A stretch of DNA of 64,000 nucleotides, from contig NC_133658.1 of NCBI RefSeq assembly GCF_037893015.1, forward strand, positions 287,065,719 through 287,129,718. The letters are read 5' to 3'. The notes beneath the pieces were generated by a model. The model had not been told where the DNA came from and searched no databases. It saw only the letters and a program-made list of their open reading frames with translations. Made by a program: the position numbers and the translations under genes. This DNA comes from Macrotis lagotis. Lineage: Eukaryota > Chordata > Mammalia > Peramelemorphia > Peramelidae. Each line of letters begins with the position of its first letter. Position 1 is the stretch's first letter. Of this stretch, positions 22,815 through 32,634 are shown piece after piece.

Positions 22815-23130
22815 TTATTTTTTTTAATTTTTATTTTTTTCCCAATTGAGATTTTATTTTATTTTTCCATTTACACTTTATGAACATTTTTCTTTTTTAG
22901 CAAGGCATTGGGGTTATGACTTGCCCAAGGTCACACAGCTAGATAATTATTAAGTGTCTGAGGTTGGATTTGACTCCACTGCCAATGCTCTACTATGCCA
23001 TCTAGCTGCCATGATATGAATGTTTTTCAACATTCCTCTACATGCATAAGAATATAAGTTACACAATTTCCTTCCTCCCTCCCTTCCCACCCCCTCCCCT
23101 CAGTGATGAGTCTTTCTAGTCTCCCATTTA
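22815..23130 (-). mobile_element. L1 3' end interrupted by a SINE
   Basis: L1 tail text (attttattttatttttcca ... ttcaacattcctctacatgc ... atttccttcctccctccc) matches that at 48.22-48.35 kb. A shortened inverted tRNA-SINE occupies 22893-23011, with a diverged target-site duplication (tatgaacatttttc / tatgaatgtttttc). Confidence 0.7.
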
Positions 23131-23189
23131 TTTTTGCAATTAATGCTTTTAGTTCTTATTCCTAAATAAGCATTATGATCAAAAAGAAA

Positions 23190-23850
23190 TAACTTTTTAA
23201 AAAATTTTAATATTTTATTTTTTCCAACTCTATGTCAAGATAATTTTTAGCATATGATTTATGCAAGATTTTGAGTTCCAAATTTTTCTCCCATCCCTCT
23301 CTCCTATAAAATAGTAAGCAATTGGATATAGGTTATTTACTATCATGTAAAACATATTTCCATGTTAGTCGTAGTTGTGAAAGAAGAAACATATCAAAAG
23401 AAAAACACAGAAATAGAGTAAAATGAGTGAAAAAAATATTCTTGTTTTGCATTCTGAGTTCATCAGTTCTTTGACCGGCTGTGGATAGCATTTTCCTTTC
23501 TGAGTCCTTTGTATTTGTCTTGGATCATTGTGTTGCCAAGAAAAGCTGAGTCATTCTTAGTTGTTCATCATGATACTATGTACAATGTTTTCCTGGTTTT
23601 ACTAATTTCATTTTGCAACAATTTGTACAAGTCTTTCCAGGATTTTCTGACATCTGTCTGTCCATAATTTCTATCACAGTTTATACCACAGCTTGTTCAG
23701 CCATTCCTCAATGAATGGGCACCCCCTCAATTTCCAAAATTTTGCCATTAAGAAAAGGGCTGCTAGAAATATTTTTGCATATGTAGGTCCTTTTCAAAGG
23801 GAGATAACTAGCATTGGATTAAGAATGAATTTTTCAATTTTCCCCCAAAA
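23190..23850 (-). mobile_element. L1 3'-end fragment
   Basis: Inverted L1 3'UTR and end of ORF2: ttttgagttccaaatttttctccc, gcaattggatataggttat, then ccattcctcaatgaatgggca and ttttgccattaagaaaagggctgct. The last part matches the minus-strand L1 at 42.55-42.62 kb. Confidence 0.7.
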
Positions 23851-24342
23851 ACATGAGAAAGAAGGAAATATTGAAACATGTGACTATAAATGACTGAAGG
23901 TTGAATGGACAATCTGTTGGTCAACAAGATACAAGATTTGGGGCCTGATCTTTTGCATCTTATATGTATCAAAAAGAATTTTCTAGAGACTGTTTGCTTT
24001 AATTGTATATTCTTTGGTGATAATGATACATAATAGTTCCATCAGCTACACTAGAGTTAGATTAGTTGTTTTTTTTCAAATTAAGATCCATGAATATTTA
24101 ACATCTCAGGTCTTTCATCAGAAAACATGATAAACACTTCCATTGTATGTATAGTCCCATATATAGTGGGTATTTGCTAAATAGTTTAAATGAAAATGAA
24201 TAGTGATTATTATCATCTGAACTTTGTACAGAATAAAAGTCTTCCCTTTATAATTCTGAAGTTGGAACTTTAAGCTTCCTTGCTGGATCTTGGTTCCATT
24301 CTGCTGATCTATTATCTCATCTTCTCTGCTGTTTTTTTATAG
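23851..24342 (+). other. End of intron 3, unassigned
   Basis: Unique-looking AT-rich DNA ending in a good polypyrimidine tract and acceptor (tttttttatag). Confidence 0.5.
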
Positions 24343-24452
24343 TTCCTGAGAAGATTAATAGTGATATCATCCAGCGGTTGGATAACCGAAAAAGACGCAT
24401 CTATGATGCCAACTTGAGAGACCTACAGAAAGAAATATCACAGATTGGGATG
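24343..24452 (+). CDS. CCDC180: CCDC180 coding exon 4
   Basis: It joins exon 3 in phase 1 to give a Val codon. It then encodes PEKINSDIIQRLDNRKR and ANLRDLQKEISQIGM: charged, helical, heptad-like. The donor is GGGATG|gtgaga, phase 0. Confidence 0.85.
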
Positions 24453-24469
24453 GTGAGATTTTATACCTC

Positions 24470-24910
24470 ACCCCCCCACCCCAATCTATCCTACATGCTG
24501 TTCCCAGATTAATCAACCTAAAACATTGCCTCAACCTTTGATGGCTCCCCACTATCAAACAATCTCCTCAACTTGGCATTTAGAACATTCCTCTGTAGTC
24601 TAGAGCAATATTCAAACTTTTCCTTTAAGGAATCTGTTATTTCCCCTCTCATCCATGGTTTTTTTTAACTTATTTAAACTCTCTCCTGCCTTCAAGTTCC
24701 AAACCATTTCTTAAAGTCTTCCATGGAGGCTTTCCTGTCAATTCCTCAATAATCTCTCTTCCTCTGAATTTGTAATGTACATACTAAATGTACATTCACT
24801 TAGCACTTTGCTTGCAATATCTCATTATTCATTTTACCATCAGATATTTATTAGTTTTGTGACTCTGGGCAAATCACTTAACCTCACTGTTCCTCAGTAT
24901 CCTTAATCTG
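24470..24910 (+). mobile_element. L2 LINE fragment
   Basis: Starting almost at the exon 4 donor, the text (ttgatggctccccactatca, cttggcatttagaacattc, cctctgaatttgtaatgtac) is L2 3' sequence in + orientation. A short MIR-like piece is at 24855-24915. Confidence 0.6.
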
Positions 24911-25061
24911 TGAAAAGAAGGGAGTTTGACACTTATTGACATCTAGGGCCTAATCTGTGTTACTATGATTCTGTGCACATGTATGGTATAAATCAGTTAA
25001 AGAAAGGAGGTCAAGTTGTGTGTGATATTTGATAGGTAATAATGTTCCTTGCTTATTTAAG

Positions 25062-25190
25062 GAGATGGAGGCCCTTATCGTGGAGCCTGGAGAGAAGCTT
25101 TTGACAAAACTGTCAGAGCATGATGAAAATATTGATGCTCTCTTCAAAGAAATTGAAGGTGATATAGAATCAGAAGTTTTCAAAATTCAG
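25062..25190 (+). CDS. CCDC180: CCDC180 coding exon 5
   Basis: 129 nt, 43 codons: EMEALIVEPGEKLLTKLSE through EGDIESEVFKIQ. The donor is ATTCAG|gtaaga, phase 0. The acceptor is a tandem AAGGAG, so the first Glu may be optional. Confidence 0.85.
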
Positions 25191-25354
25191 GTAAGAACAC
25201 AGGTAAAACAGATCTCAATCCTGCTGTGGCTACCTTGACTTCCCCATTGACTTTTGGACCCTACTGCTTCCTCTAAAATCCTAACACACATGCTCTATTT
25301 ATGTCTTTTTATTTGGAATGTTTCTGTTGACCTGCCATAAACTACACTTTGCAG

Positions 25355-25465
25355 ACTTTGTGGGAACTAAGGAATAAGTTGAGCAAGAAATCTTTAAATA
25401 GGAGAAAATACATCAAAGATTTCCATATAGCACTGAAAAAAATTGAAGCCTACAGAGTTGAGAAA
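25355..25465 (+). CDS. CCDC180: CCDC180 coding exon 6
   Basis: Acceptor ctttgcag, then TLWELRNKLSKKSLNRRK and FHIALKKIEAYRVEK. The donor is GAGAAA|gtaagt, phase 0. Basic/amphipathic helix. The intron between exons 5 and 6 is only 164 nt. Confidence 0.85.
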
Positions 25466-25574
25466 GTAAGTTAAAGTTTACATGGTTTCCTTCTAAGTTG
25501 TATGTTGATGTTGTGGTGATTTTATTCAGAAGCAATGACAGTGATGTTGATGATGATGTTTGTCCTGAATGATG
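25466..25574 (+). other. Start of intron 6
   Basis: Short GATGTTGATGATG-like low-complexity stretch at 25540-25560. No gene. Confidence 0.4.
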
Positions 25575-25850
25575 AAATAGGATACAAGTAATAATAGTAC
25601 TAGTCCTTAGATCTCAAAGAAGACCACAGCATCAGGGAACTGATGTATGTAAGTGATACATGTAAGATTGATTATAGTGAAGGGTTGTTGTGCAAAGATA
25701 CCAGCCTCTCTATCTCTTCCAGAAACATGTAAGCCCAGTCGCCTGACATAAGACCAGGATGACTGGTGATGGTCTGGATGTAGTGGCAGGCTTTGACCTT
25801 TTAGAGCCAAGTCTTTTTCAGACTGCTGAGGATCCTGGACACTGTCATGC
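25575..25850 (-). repeat. Marsupial interspersed repeat, same family as 3.88 kb, inverted
   Basis: ctcaaagaagaccacagcatcaggga, ggttgttgtgcaaagatacc and gaccaggatgactggtgatgg are the reverse-orientation text of the repeat ending in ggacaaacaacaac at 3.97 kb. I recognise it as a frequent marsupial repeat but cannot name it securely. Confidence 0.5.
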
Positions 25851-25854
25851 TTAG

Positions 25855-26085
25855 GGGATTTTGAGATAAAAGAACCTTAGTTCAAATCCTGACACAGATG
25901 TTTATCAATGATCTGATCTTGGACAAGCCACCTAACATCTCTCAGATTGTTTCTTCTTGGTAAAATGGGAATAATTATACCCTGCTACTTATCAAGACCC
26001 TTTTTTAATGAGACATTATATGTATAGTGCTTTATAAAATATTAGAGCAGTATTTAAATGATAATTGTAATTTTTAAATTAATAT
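25855..26085 (+). mobile_element. MIR/THER-type SINE
   Basis: ttagttcaaatcctgacaca, cttggacaagccacctaaca, tggtaaaatgggaataatta, and agtgctttataaaatattag at the 3' end. Confidence 0.65.
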
Positions 26086-26137
26086 TCCATGAAAAAGAAA
26101 TTGAGAGTATTCATGATGTTGTTTTTTTAATCTCCAG

Positions 26138-26233
26138 TTAGGAGAAATACTGAAGAAATACATGAAACTTTTAAAAGAGAATGCCTATCTCCTCTCCCCT
26201 GATGTAGAAAGGCTGATACATAAAGAAGCTATG
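26138..26233 (+). CDS. CCDC180: CCDC180 coding exon 7
   Basis: 96 nt, 32 codons: LGEILKKYMKLLKENAYL through SPDVERLIHKEAM. Acceptor aatctccag, donor GCTATG|gtaagg, phase 0. Confidence 0.85.
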
Positions 26234-26319
26234 GTAAGGCAATCTTCATAGGTGATAGTCACTCTCTTGGAGTACAGCCAAGTCATAAAATATGCTGTTC
26301 CATATTAGTAAGTTTTCGA

Positions 26320-26565
26320 GAGGACTGAGAAAAATAATATTTAAATAATGCTCACTATGTGCCAGGCACAAATATAATCTCATTAGATCTTCACAATAAC
26401 CCTGAGAGGTAGGTGCTGTTATTATCCCCATTGGACAAATAAGAAACTGAGGCAAATACATTAAGTGACTTGTTCAGGGTCACACAGCTAATAAGTGTCT
26501 GAGACTGGATTTGAACTCAGGTCTTCATAACTTTAGGCCAAGTGCTCTATCTACCACACCACCAC
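26320..26565 (-). mobile_element. MIR/THER-type SINE, long copy
   Basis: Inverted full-length-like copy: gctcactatgtgccaggcac, ccctgagaggtaggtgctgttatta, cagggtcacacagctaataag, ctatctaccacaccacc. Confidence 0.75.
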
Positions 26566-28635
26566 CTAATCCACCCCCACCCTAGATGCCAACAAATTAT
26601 TTTAACTGTTTGGTATTTCAATATTTCAATATTTTATATTATATATTCTTGTCTTCTTAGAGTATGTTTTGTTACTGCTCAGGACAATGTTTTCATTGGT
26701 ATAGGGAAGTCGTGGTGAGGTTATTCCCTCTACCAGTGTCTTAAAGAGTTGAAGAGGAGCTCTTAATGGGTTAGTGACTTACTCAGCCTCTTCCTGACTC
26801 TGAGACTAACTCTCTAGCCACTACTACACACTGCGTCTTATATTTTCTTAGTATTTGCTTAACATCATGTCATATTTTCATATCAATATAATTACAAACA
26901 CCAGTTCTGTACTGTGCATGGGAACTATCAAATTGTTCATCCCTATGCTAAATGTGCCTATGTGACCATGCTTGTTTTGTTTTTGTTTTGTTTCTTGTGT
27001 TTGCATTTTATAGTTTTTCTGTCTCCCTCTATCAGCATTAGCTCCTTGCTGCTGTCAATATAGAAGTTCTTGGGAGGTTGAGGGGGGAAATGGAAGGAGA
27101 GGTGGGTGGGGTTAGACTATATGACATTTTTTTGGTATCTCCATTTACCAAAGCCTCCTTGTATATAGATTGTATTTAATATGTTTTTGTTCAATTGAAT
27201 GAAATTGAATTAACTGTGTCATCAATTCATCCCTCTTGTGCTTTTATAATTTGGTGCTTTGCAACTATTGTAGAATAGGAAATCTGATTACTAAGTTTGT
27301 TATAATTTTGTGTAAAATAAAAGCAAATAGCTTTCAAATGAGGGCCTGAAGAATCTCACATATTAATAAAATTTATGTCCTTCTGCTTTTGGTTTTTGGA
27401 GGACAATTTTGCTGCTTTGTAAGAGTCATGGCTGCATTCCAGTTAGTAAATCCTTTTGAGAAGTGAAAAGTTACAACAAGGCACACACACATATATGTAT
27501 AGAAATATTTTTATATAAAATTATATGTATGTATAAGTATGTATATCTTTACAATATAAATATTCATGCATATATATATATATGTATATACATCACATAA
27601 ATCTGGAGTGCTTTTTTTGTCCATATAGGTTATGTCTATTCACATGGGTCTGTCTAGAGGTGGTTCCAAGGCAGGCAAGAAGAAACCTCACCAGCATCTT
27701 CTCCCCACAATCTTCTCCTAAAGAAACTTTGATTGCTACCAGAAACTAATTTTCCAGAATTTGACTACTCTGCTGTCCTCAGATAGGGAAGTTATAAGGC
27801 AAAACTTATATTTGTCTACTCCCTTAAATATTATTAGTCTAGTGAAAGTAATTTTTAAGTTAAAGATAAACTCCTGATAGCTATTCATTAACAGAAAAGG
27901 AGTACTACAAGTTAGATATCCAAGGATTGACTCCCTTCCCCTTTAGATGTCAATTCTATAATGAACACAACATAGTTGGTAAGCAAATCAGAAATTTGAT
28001 ATAGTATACATAGGAGAATAAGCAAAATAACTCAGTTCAACCAGGACAGTCTCAGATTTCACCCAAGAGACTTTTTTGTTTGAAAACACTAGCATAATAA
28101 ATTAGGCATAGGGACATGATAGACACTGCCAGTTCCTGTCATGTTTAATTCTTCCCAGTGTCTATTTCCACCTTCAACAACCTGAAGAAACATTGAATTT
28201 ACTTATCTTCTCTCCCGGTGCTAGAAACCAGTAAAGTCTAGGATCTCTTTCCTTTCCCACTCTCATCAACTCTACCTTTAATTCAGGCTCAGAACACTGA
28301 TCTCCACCAATGAGGAGAAAGTCCTATACAGTTTGTTCTTTAAGTCAGGGTTTTACACACACACACACACACTATATACATGTATGTATATCTTAGATAC
28401 ATATGTACATATCTTTTACAATATGCATATACATACATATATATCTGTGAATGTGGCATATGTATATGTGTATATTTAGAAATTTCCCTTTTTCTTGTTC
28501 TGTTGATTACCATCATTCCTTTTACTGTTATCTTTGGTTAATATGCAAAACTATAATCATCTTTGAGGTAGAAACTTGTTCATTTAATTTGTTTTACATA
28601 GGGGAAAAAGGGTTTTTTTAAAAATTTTTCCTTTC
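26566..28635 (+). other. Intron 7, mostly unassigned, with AC/TA microsatellites
   Basis: Degenerate ta/ca tracts lie at 27482-27595 and (ac)n/(ta)n at 28350-28470. A weak inverted MIR remnant sits at 26765-26835. No coding signal in this stretch. Confidence 0.45.
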
Positions 28636-28639
28636 TTTC

Positions 28640-28875
28640 TTCCTGCAGCATGATGTATTGAAAAAAAACTTGGAGTCTGGGAGACCTGGGTTCAAATCCC
28701 ACCTCTGATACTAATTATGCTGTGTGGTAAAAATGAAATTCAATATCTTTGAGCCTCAACTTGGTTATCTATAAAATGGGGATAATTTTAGCTGTAGTAC
28801 TTACCTCATAGGGTTGTTGTGAGAATAAAATAAGGTAATGTATGTGAAGCAAGTCTTAAAGGCTTCACTAAACAT
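28640..28875 (+). mobile_element. MIR/THER-type SINE
   Basis: cttggagtctgggagacctgg, tataaaatggggataatttta and gggttgttgtgagaataaaa are MIR/THER landmarks in order. A (ttcc)n tract follows at 28880-28960. Confidence 0.75.
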
Positions 28876-29119
28876 AAACCTTTCTTTCTTCCTTTTTTCT
28901 TCCTTCTTTCCTTCCTTCCTTTCTCCTTCCTTTCCTCCTCTCTTCTTTCCTCCCCCTCTCTTCTCCCCTACATTGTGCAAAACCTAGTACTAAGTTCCTT
29001 GAAGACTATAGAGAAGAACAAGACACTCCTGTGTTCACAAAATTTTTTGAATCAAATATAAACTTTGACAATAAATACAAGTCAATGTAAAATGTGGCAG
29101 AGCAATAAGAGACTCGGAC

Positions 29120-29320
29120 TACTGAAGAGGTGACATGGTGCAGTGGGAAAGAACATAAAATTCTGGCTCAGGATGACCTAAGTTCAAGTGCCAGCTCTGT
29201 TACTCACTCCCTGTATGACCTTAGGCAAGTCACATATCCTTTCTTGGCCTCAGAAAAATGAAGGGGTTGAAATACCAACTTTAGTTTCCTTATCTGTAAA
29301 ATGGGAGGGCTGGAGTGTAC
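29120..29320 (+). mobile_element. MIR/THER-type SINE
   Basis: gtgacatggtgcagtgggaaa, ttaggcaagtcacatatcc and ttatctgtaaaatggg. It lies about 90 bp upstream of exon 8. Confidence 0.65.
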
Positions 29321-29402
29321 AAGGAGGGATGAGGATTTTTACTGTGGAAAGAGAGGGAGAACTTTGTACCCCAAATCACCATTTCCTATCTAACCATTAC
29401 AG

Positions 29403-29566
29403 ATGATAAACCAAGCCCTGCTAGGAAATCAAAGAGCCATTGCTAAACTGTTCGTTAATCTGATGGAATCCAGTCTAAAGCAGGAAATTCATAACCAACA
29501 CAGGTGGCAAGATCTGATGAAATTCTGGAAGAACATAAAGAAGGAATCAGTGATTCAGAATTTCAG
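29403..29566 (+). CDS. CCDC180: CCDC180 coding exon 8
   Basis: Acceptor accattacag, then MINQALLGNQRAIAKLFVNL through WKNIKKESVIQNF plus two bases. The donor CAG|gtctat has a weak +3 to +6, but phase 2 agrees with exon 9 (completing Arg, then EFMESKN). The open frame past the donor is intron. The initial ATG of this exon is internal to the protein. Confidence 0.8.
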
Positions 29567-29759
29567 GTCTATAACCTTATTAAGAAAAAATTCTGGAACC
29601 TCAGATAGTATTTGCATAATGATTCAAACTGTCTGTGCTTTTGGTTGTGAGGCAAGGCTTTCTTCTGCAAAAGGGAATAAATAAATAAATAACTTCTGCC
29701 AGGGTTTCTAAAGCATAATAAAAACTACCTTTTGGGCAGGGAATGAGGTGGGGGAAAAG

Positions 29760-30005
29760 AGATATATATTACATTCATTTTTAAATATTCAACTTTATTT
29801 CAATTCCAAATTCTTTCCCTCTCCTTTTCCTTTATCCTTCCTATCATGAAAGCAAGAAAAACAAAACTTGTTATAAATATGTATAATAAAGCAAAACAAA
29901 TCCTTATGTTAGCCATATTAAAAAGAAAGAAAGAAAAATTCATTGAGTCTTTCACCTATTTGGAAGTAGATAGCATGTCCATTACATTTGTTCATTTGCA
30001 TATAT
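29760..30005 (-). mobile_element. L1 3'-end fragment
   Basis: Inverted L1 tail: caactttatttcaattccaaattctttccc, catgaaagcaagaaaaacaaaa, ccttatgttagccatatta. Confidence 0.5.
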
Positions 30006-30277
30006 AATTATTTTAAATATAAAAATGGTCATATTGAAGTGAGTCTTCCTGTTAAAATACAGGGGAAACTAAAGCCCTTAGACATTCATTTGTGGTTCAA
30101 ATTAGGATTTCTTTATGGTCATAGCCTCCTTGCTTAATCTGGGAATGGGGAATAGGAGAAAAAATAATAGTTGAATTTTTGAAAAATAGATTTCTGGGAA
30201 TGATATTTAAAAATCTGTGTAGTTTCCTTTACATTGATTTCCCATTTTTCCTGCCCAAATATTTTTGTGTCCTTTAG

Positions 30278-30397
30278 GGAATTCATGGAAAGTAAGAATA
30301 TCCAGCATCCTCCATCTGTAAAACTAGAAATGGATCACATGATAAGTGAGTTGGAAAGATTAAACCAGGAGAGAATAAGAATTCTCAACTCAGTCAG
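30278..30397 (+). CDS. CCDC180: CCDC180 coding exon 9
   Basis: Acceptor tcctttag. It encodes EFMESKNIQHPPSVKLEMD through LERLNQERIRILNSV plus AG. Donor GTCAG|gtaggg, phase 2 in and out. Leucine-spaced heptads suggest coiled coil. Confidence 0.83.
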
Positions 30398-30699
30398 GTA
30401 GGGAGAGTGGTGAGCAAAACTAACTGGAATGAATGCAGTTAAACAACTTGAATCACTCACTAATAAATGAAAAGAAATAACTAATTCTGAGGTAGGGAAG
30501 CAGAAGGAAAGAAGGAAAGGATGAATATAACAAATTCTAGCTTCAAGATATTTTCTATATATTTAAAACTAGTTCTCAAGGAAGTAGTGTCCAATGAAAC
30601 CCAGGAGATTGGAAATGGTGGGTGTTCCTCATTCCCCTCTCCTAATCAGGCTTTTGCCCTGGTTCACATGCACTGGTTAATTTGGTCAGTGATGACATG

Positions 30700-31165
30700 G
30701 GGTAGGAAGAAGAAGAAGGGAAAAAAGAGGAGGGAGAAATGAAGAAGAAGAGAAAGGAGTAGGAGGAGAAAAGAGGAGGCAGAAAAAGGAGGAGAGAAGA
30801 AGAGAAAAAAGAAGAGGAAGAAAGAGGAGGGAAGCAGGAGGGGGAAAAGGAGAATGGAGGAGGAGGAAGAGGAGGAGGAGGAGGAGGGGGAGAAAGGAAG
30901 GAGGAGAGGAGCAGGGAGGGAAAGGAGGAGGGAAATTGGAAAGAAGAGAAGGGGAAGAAGGAAGAGGAGGAAGAGAAGAAGAAAAAGGAGTTAAGGAAGA
31001 GGAGGAAAAGAAAAGAAGAGAGAAGGAGAAGGAGGGAAGAAGAAAAGGAGGAGGAAGAAAGAAAAAGGAGGAAAGAAGGAAGGAAGAAAGGAAGAACAAG
31101 GAGAATGAGAACAAGAGGAGAAAAAGGAAGAAGATTACAAGGAGGAGAAAGAAGAGGAGAAGGTC
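30700..31165 (+). repeat. Homopurine (GA-rich) tract of about 450 bp
   Basis: The + strand is almost only A and G, with very few C or T: agg, agaagg and gaggagg units of irregular length. ORFs on both strands (poly-S/F/L/P on minus, KRREE on plus) are composition artefacts. Such tracts can form triplex (H-DNA) or, where GG runs recur, quadruplex structures. That is inference only. Confidence 0.95.
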
Positions 31166-31349
31166 TGATCCAAAAGACAGAAATGTTTACCACAGCTAAT
31201 CACAATTGGGTAGATTCAATGAGATCTGTAGTTTCAGATTTCTGTAATTCAAGTTCTGTAATTTCAGATTTCTGAAATTTTGTAACTTGGTGGAGGAAGG
31301 ATTGGGGGGTTGGAGAGTGCCTGGGCCACTTTCTGACCCCATGACTCCC

Positions 31350-31600
31350 TATTATGTGCCTTGAACTGTGCTCCATACTTTAAAATATTATCTCATTTGA
31401 TCCTGGGAAATGGATGTTGTTACTAACCTCAATTTGTAGTTGAAAAAACTATGAACAAGACTTGAGATGACTCCTTCCTGGGTCACATGGCTACTAGGCC
31501 TCTATAGCTAGTGTTGAACTCAGATCCTCCTGACTCTGAACCCAGCTCTCTCTGCCTGATCCACAGTTCTGTCTACTAGCCTACAATAGCTCCTCCTTCA
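31350..31600 (-). mobile_element. MIR/THER-type SINE
   Basis: Inverted copy: tattatgtgccttgaactgtgctc, then gggtcacatggctactagg, ctagtgttgaactcagatcctcctgactc and ctgtctactagcctac. Confidence 0.6.
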
Positions 31601-31827
31601 AAACATCAACAAAAACTTGTGGCATCATAGACTGATACAGCCAATCTATTGGTATCAGAGCACCTGCCTAATTAGAAGGGGTGGGGAAACTGTCAGGGCT
31701 CATTCCATGCTATTTTCTGGGGAACTAGGGAATGCAGAAGCACTGATTCTTGTATTAAATCCAAGACTCCTTGAACCATCCTTAGTTGAATTTTGTCCAA
31801 AAAGCTTAATGTAATCCATTTTATTAG

Positions 31828-31991
31828 GATGCTACTTGATTCCATTAAGGATAAGTATGAATTTTGTTGTGGAAAGTGTATTGCCTCCTTAAAACTTGCT
31901 TCTTTTCTCAGTGATATTGTGACTCCAGCCTACACAAGAGATACTTTGGATCAATGGTATTCCTCTCTTCAGTCTTCAAATAAAAGGTTAG
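31828..31991 (+). CDS. CCDC180: CCDC180 coding exon 10
   Basis: Acceptor ttttattag. The first base completes Arg, then MLLDSIKDKYEF through DIVTPAYTRDTLDQWYSSLQ. Donor TTAG|gtaagt, phase 1. The ORF upstream of the acceptor is not coding. Confidence 0.8.
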
Positions 31992-32059
31992 GTAAGTGGT
32001 GGTATTGGAGAGCTAAGACTCTGGGATTTTTTCTTGACAACTATTGAAAAAGAATAGAG

Positions 32060-32280
32060 ACAAAGAATGATTTAGTGGAAAGAATCATAAACTTGGAGGT
32101 AGGAGGCCATTTAGTATCTGTGTAACCTTGTAAAATAAGGGGATGTCTCCTAAGTTTCAATCTAGGAGCCTTCAAGTTCCTTCTCTGACTTTATTATCTG
32201 TGTCATCTTTTGCAAGTTATTTAAAATCTTTTGCTTTCATCTATGATATGAAGAGAGTTGAGAGAAGGAATCATCACAGC
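32060..32280 (+). mobile_element. MIR-type SINE, decayed
   Basis: tttagtggaaagaatcataaac, ggaggtaggaggccatttag and catcttttgcaagttatttaaaa follow MIR order loosely. Confidence 0.4.
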
Positions 32281-32634
32281 AGCAGACTAGGAGTCACTAT
32301 AATCCAGGCCCATCACACTCTTAAGAGACTGGGAATTTTACTCTTGATCTTTCAGTTACCATTATTCCTAAGACTTCTCTTGTTTTTCTTGCTGTTTCTA
32401 TAATAATTGACAGCCAACTCTTGTGATCAGGTTGTCTCAAGCCCCTTTTTCAACTTCCTTATTGTCAACCTGACTTCATCCATATCCCATTCTAATTCTG
32501 CCTACTTTTTTCACTATGCTCTTTGGAATTCCTGTTTCATAATGAACAAACTCTCTTCTACACTGGATCTCTTTCTTACTAAACTCCCAGACATCTTCTC
32601 CAGTATTGGTTCTACCTTCAGACATACTAATCTT

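Noticed and set aside
30642..31199. 183-, 142- and 87-residue ORFs
   Set aside because: Products of the homopurine tract: only Ser/Phe/Leu/Pro or Lys/Arg/Glu, open in several frames at once.
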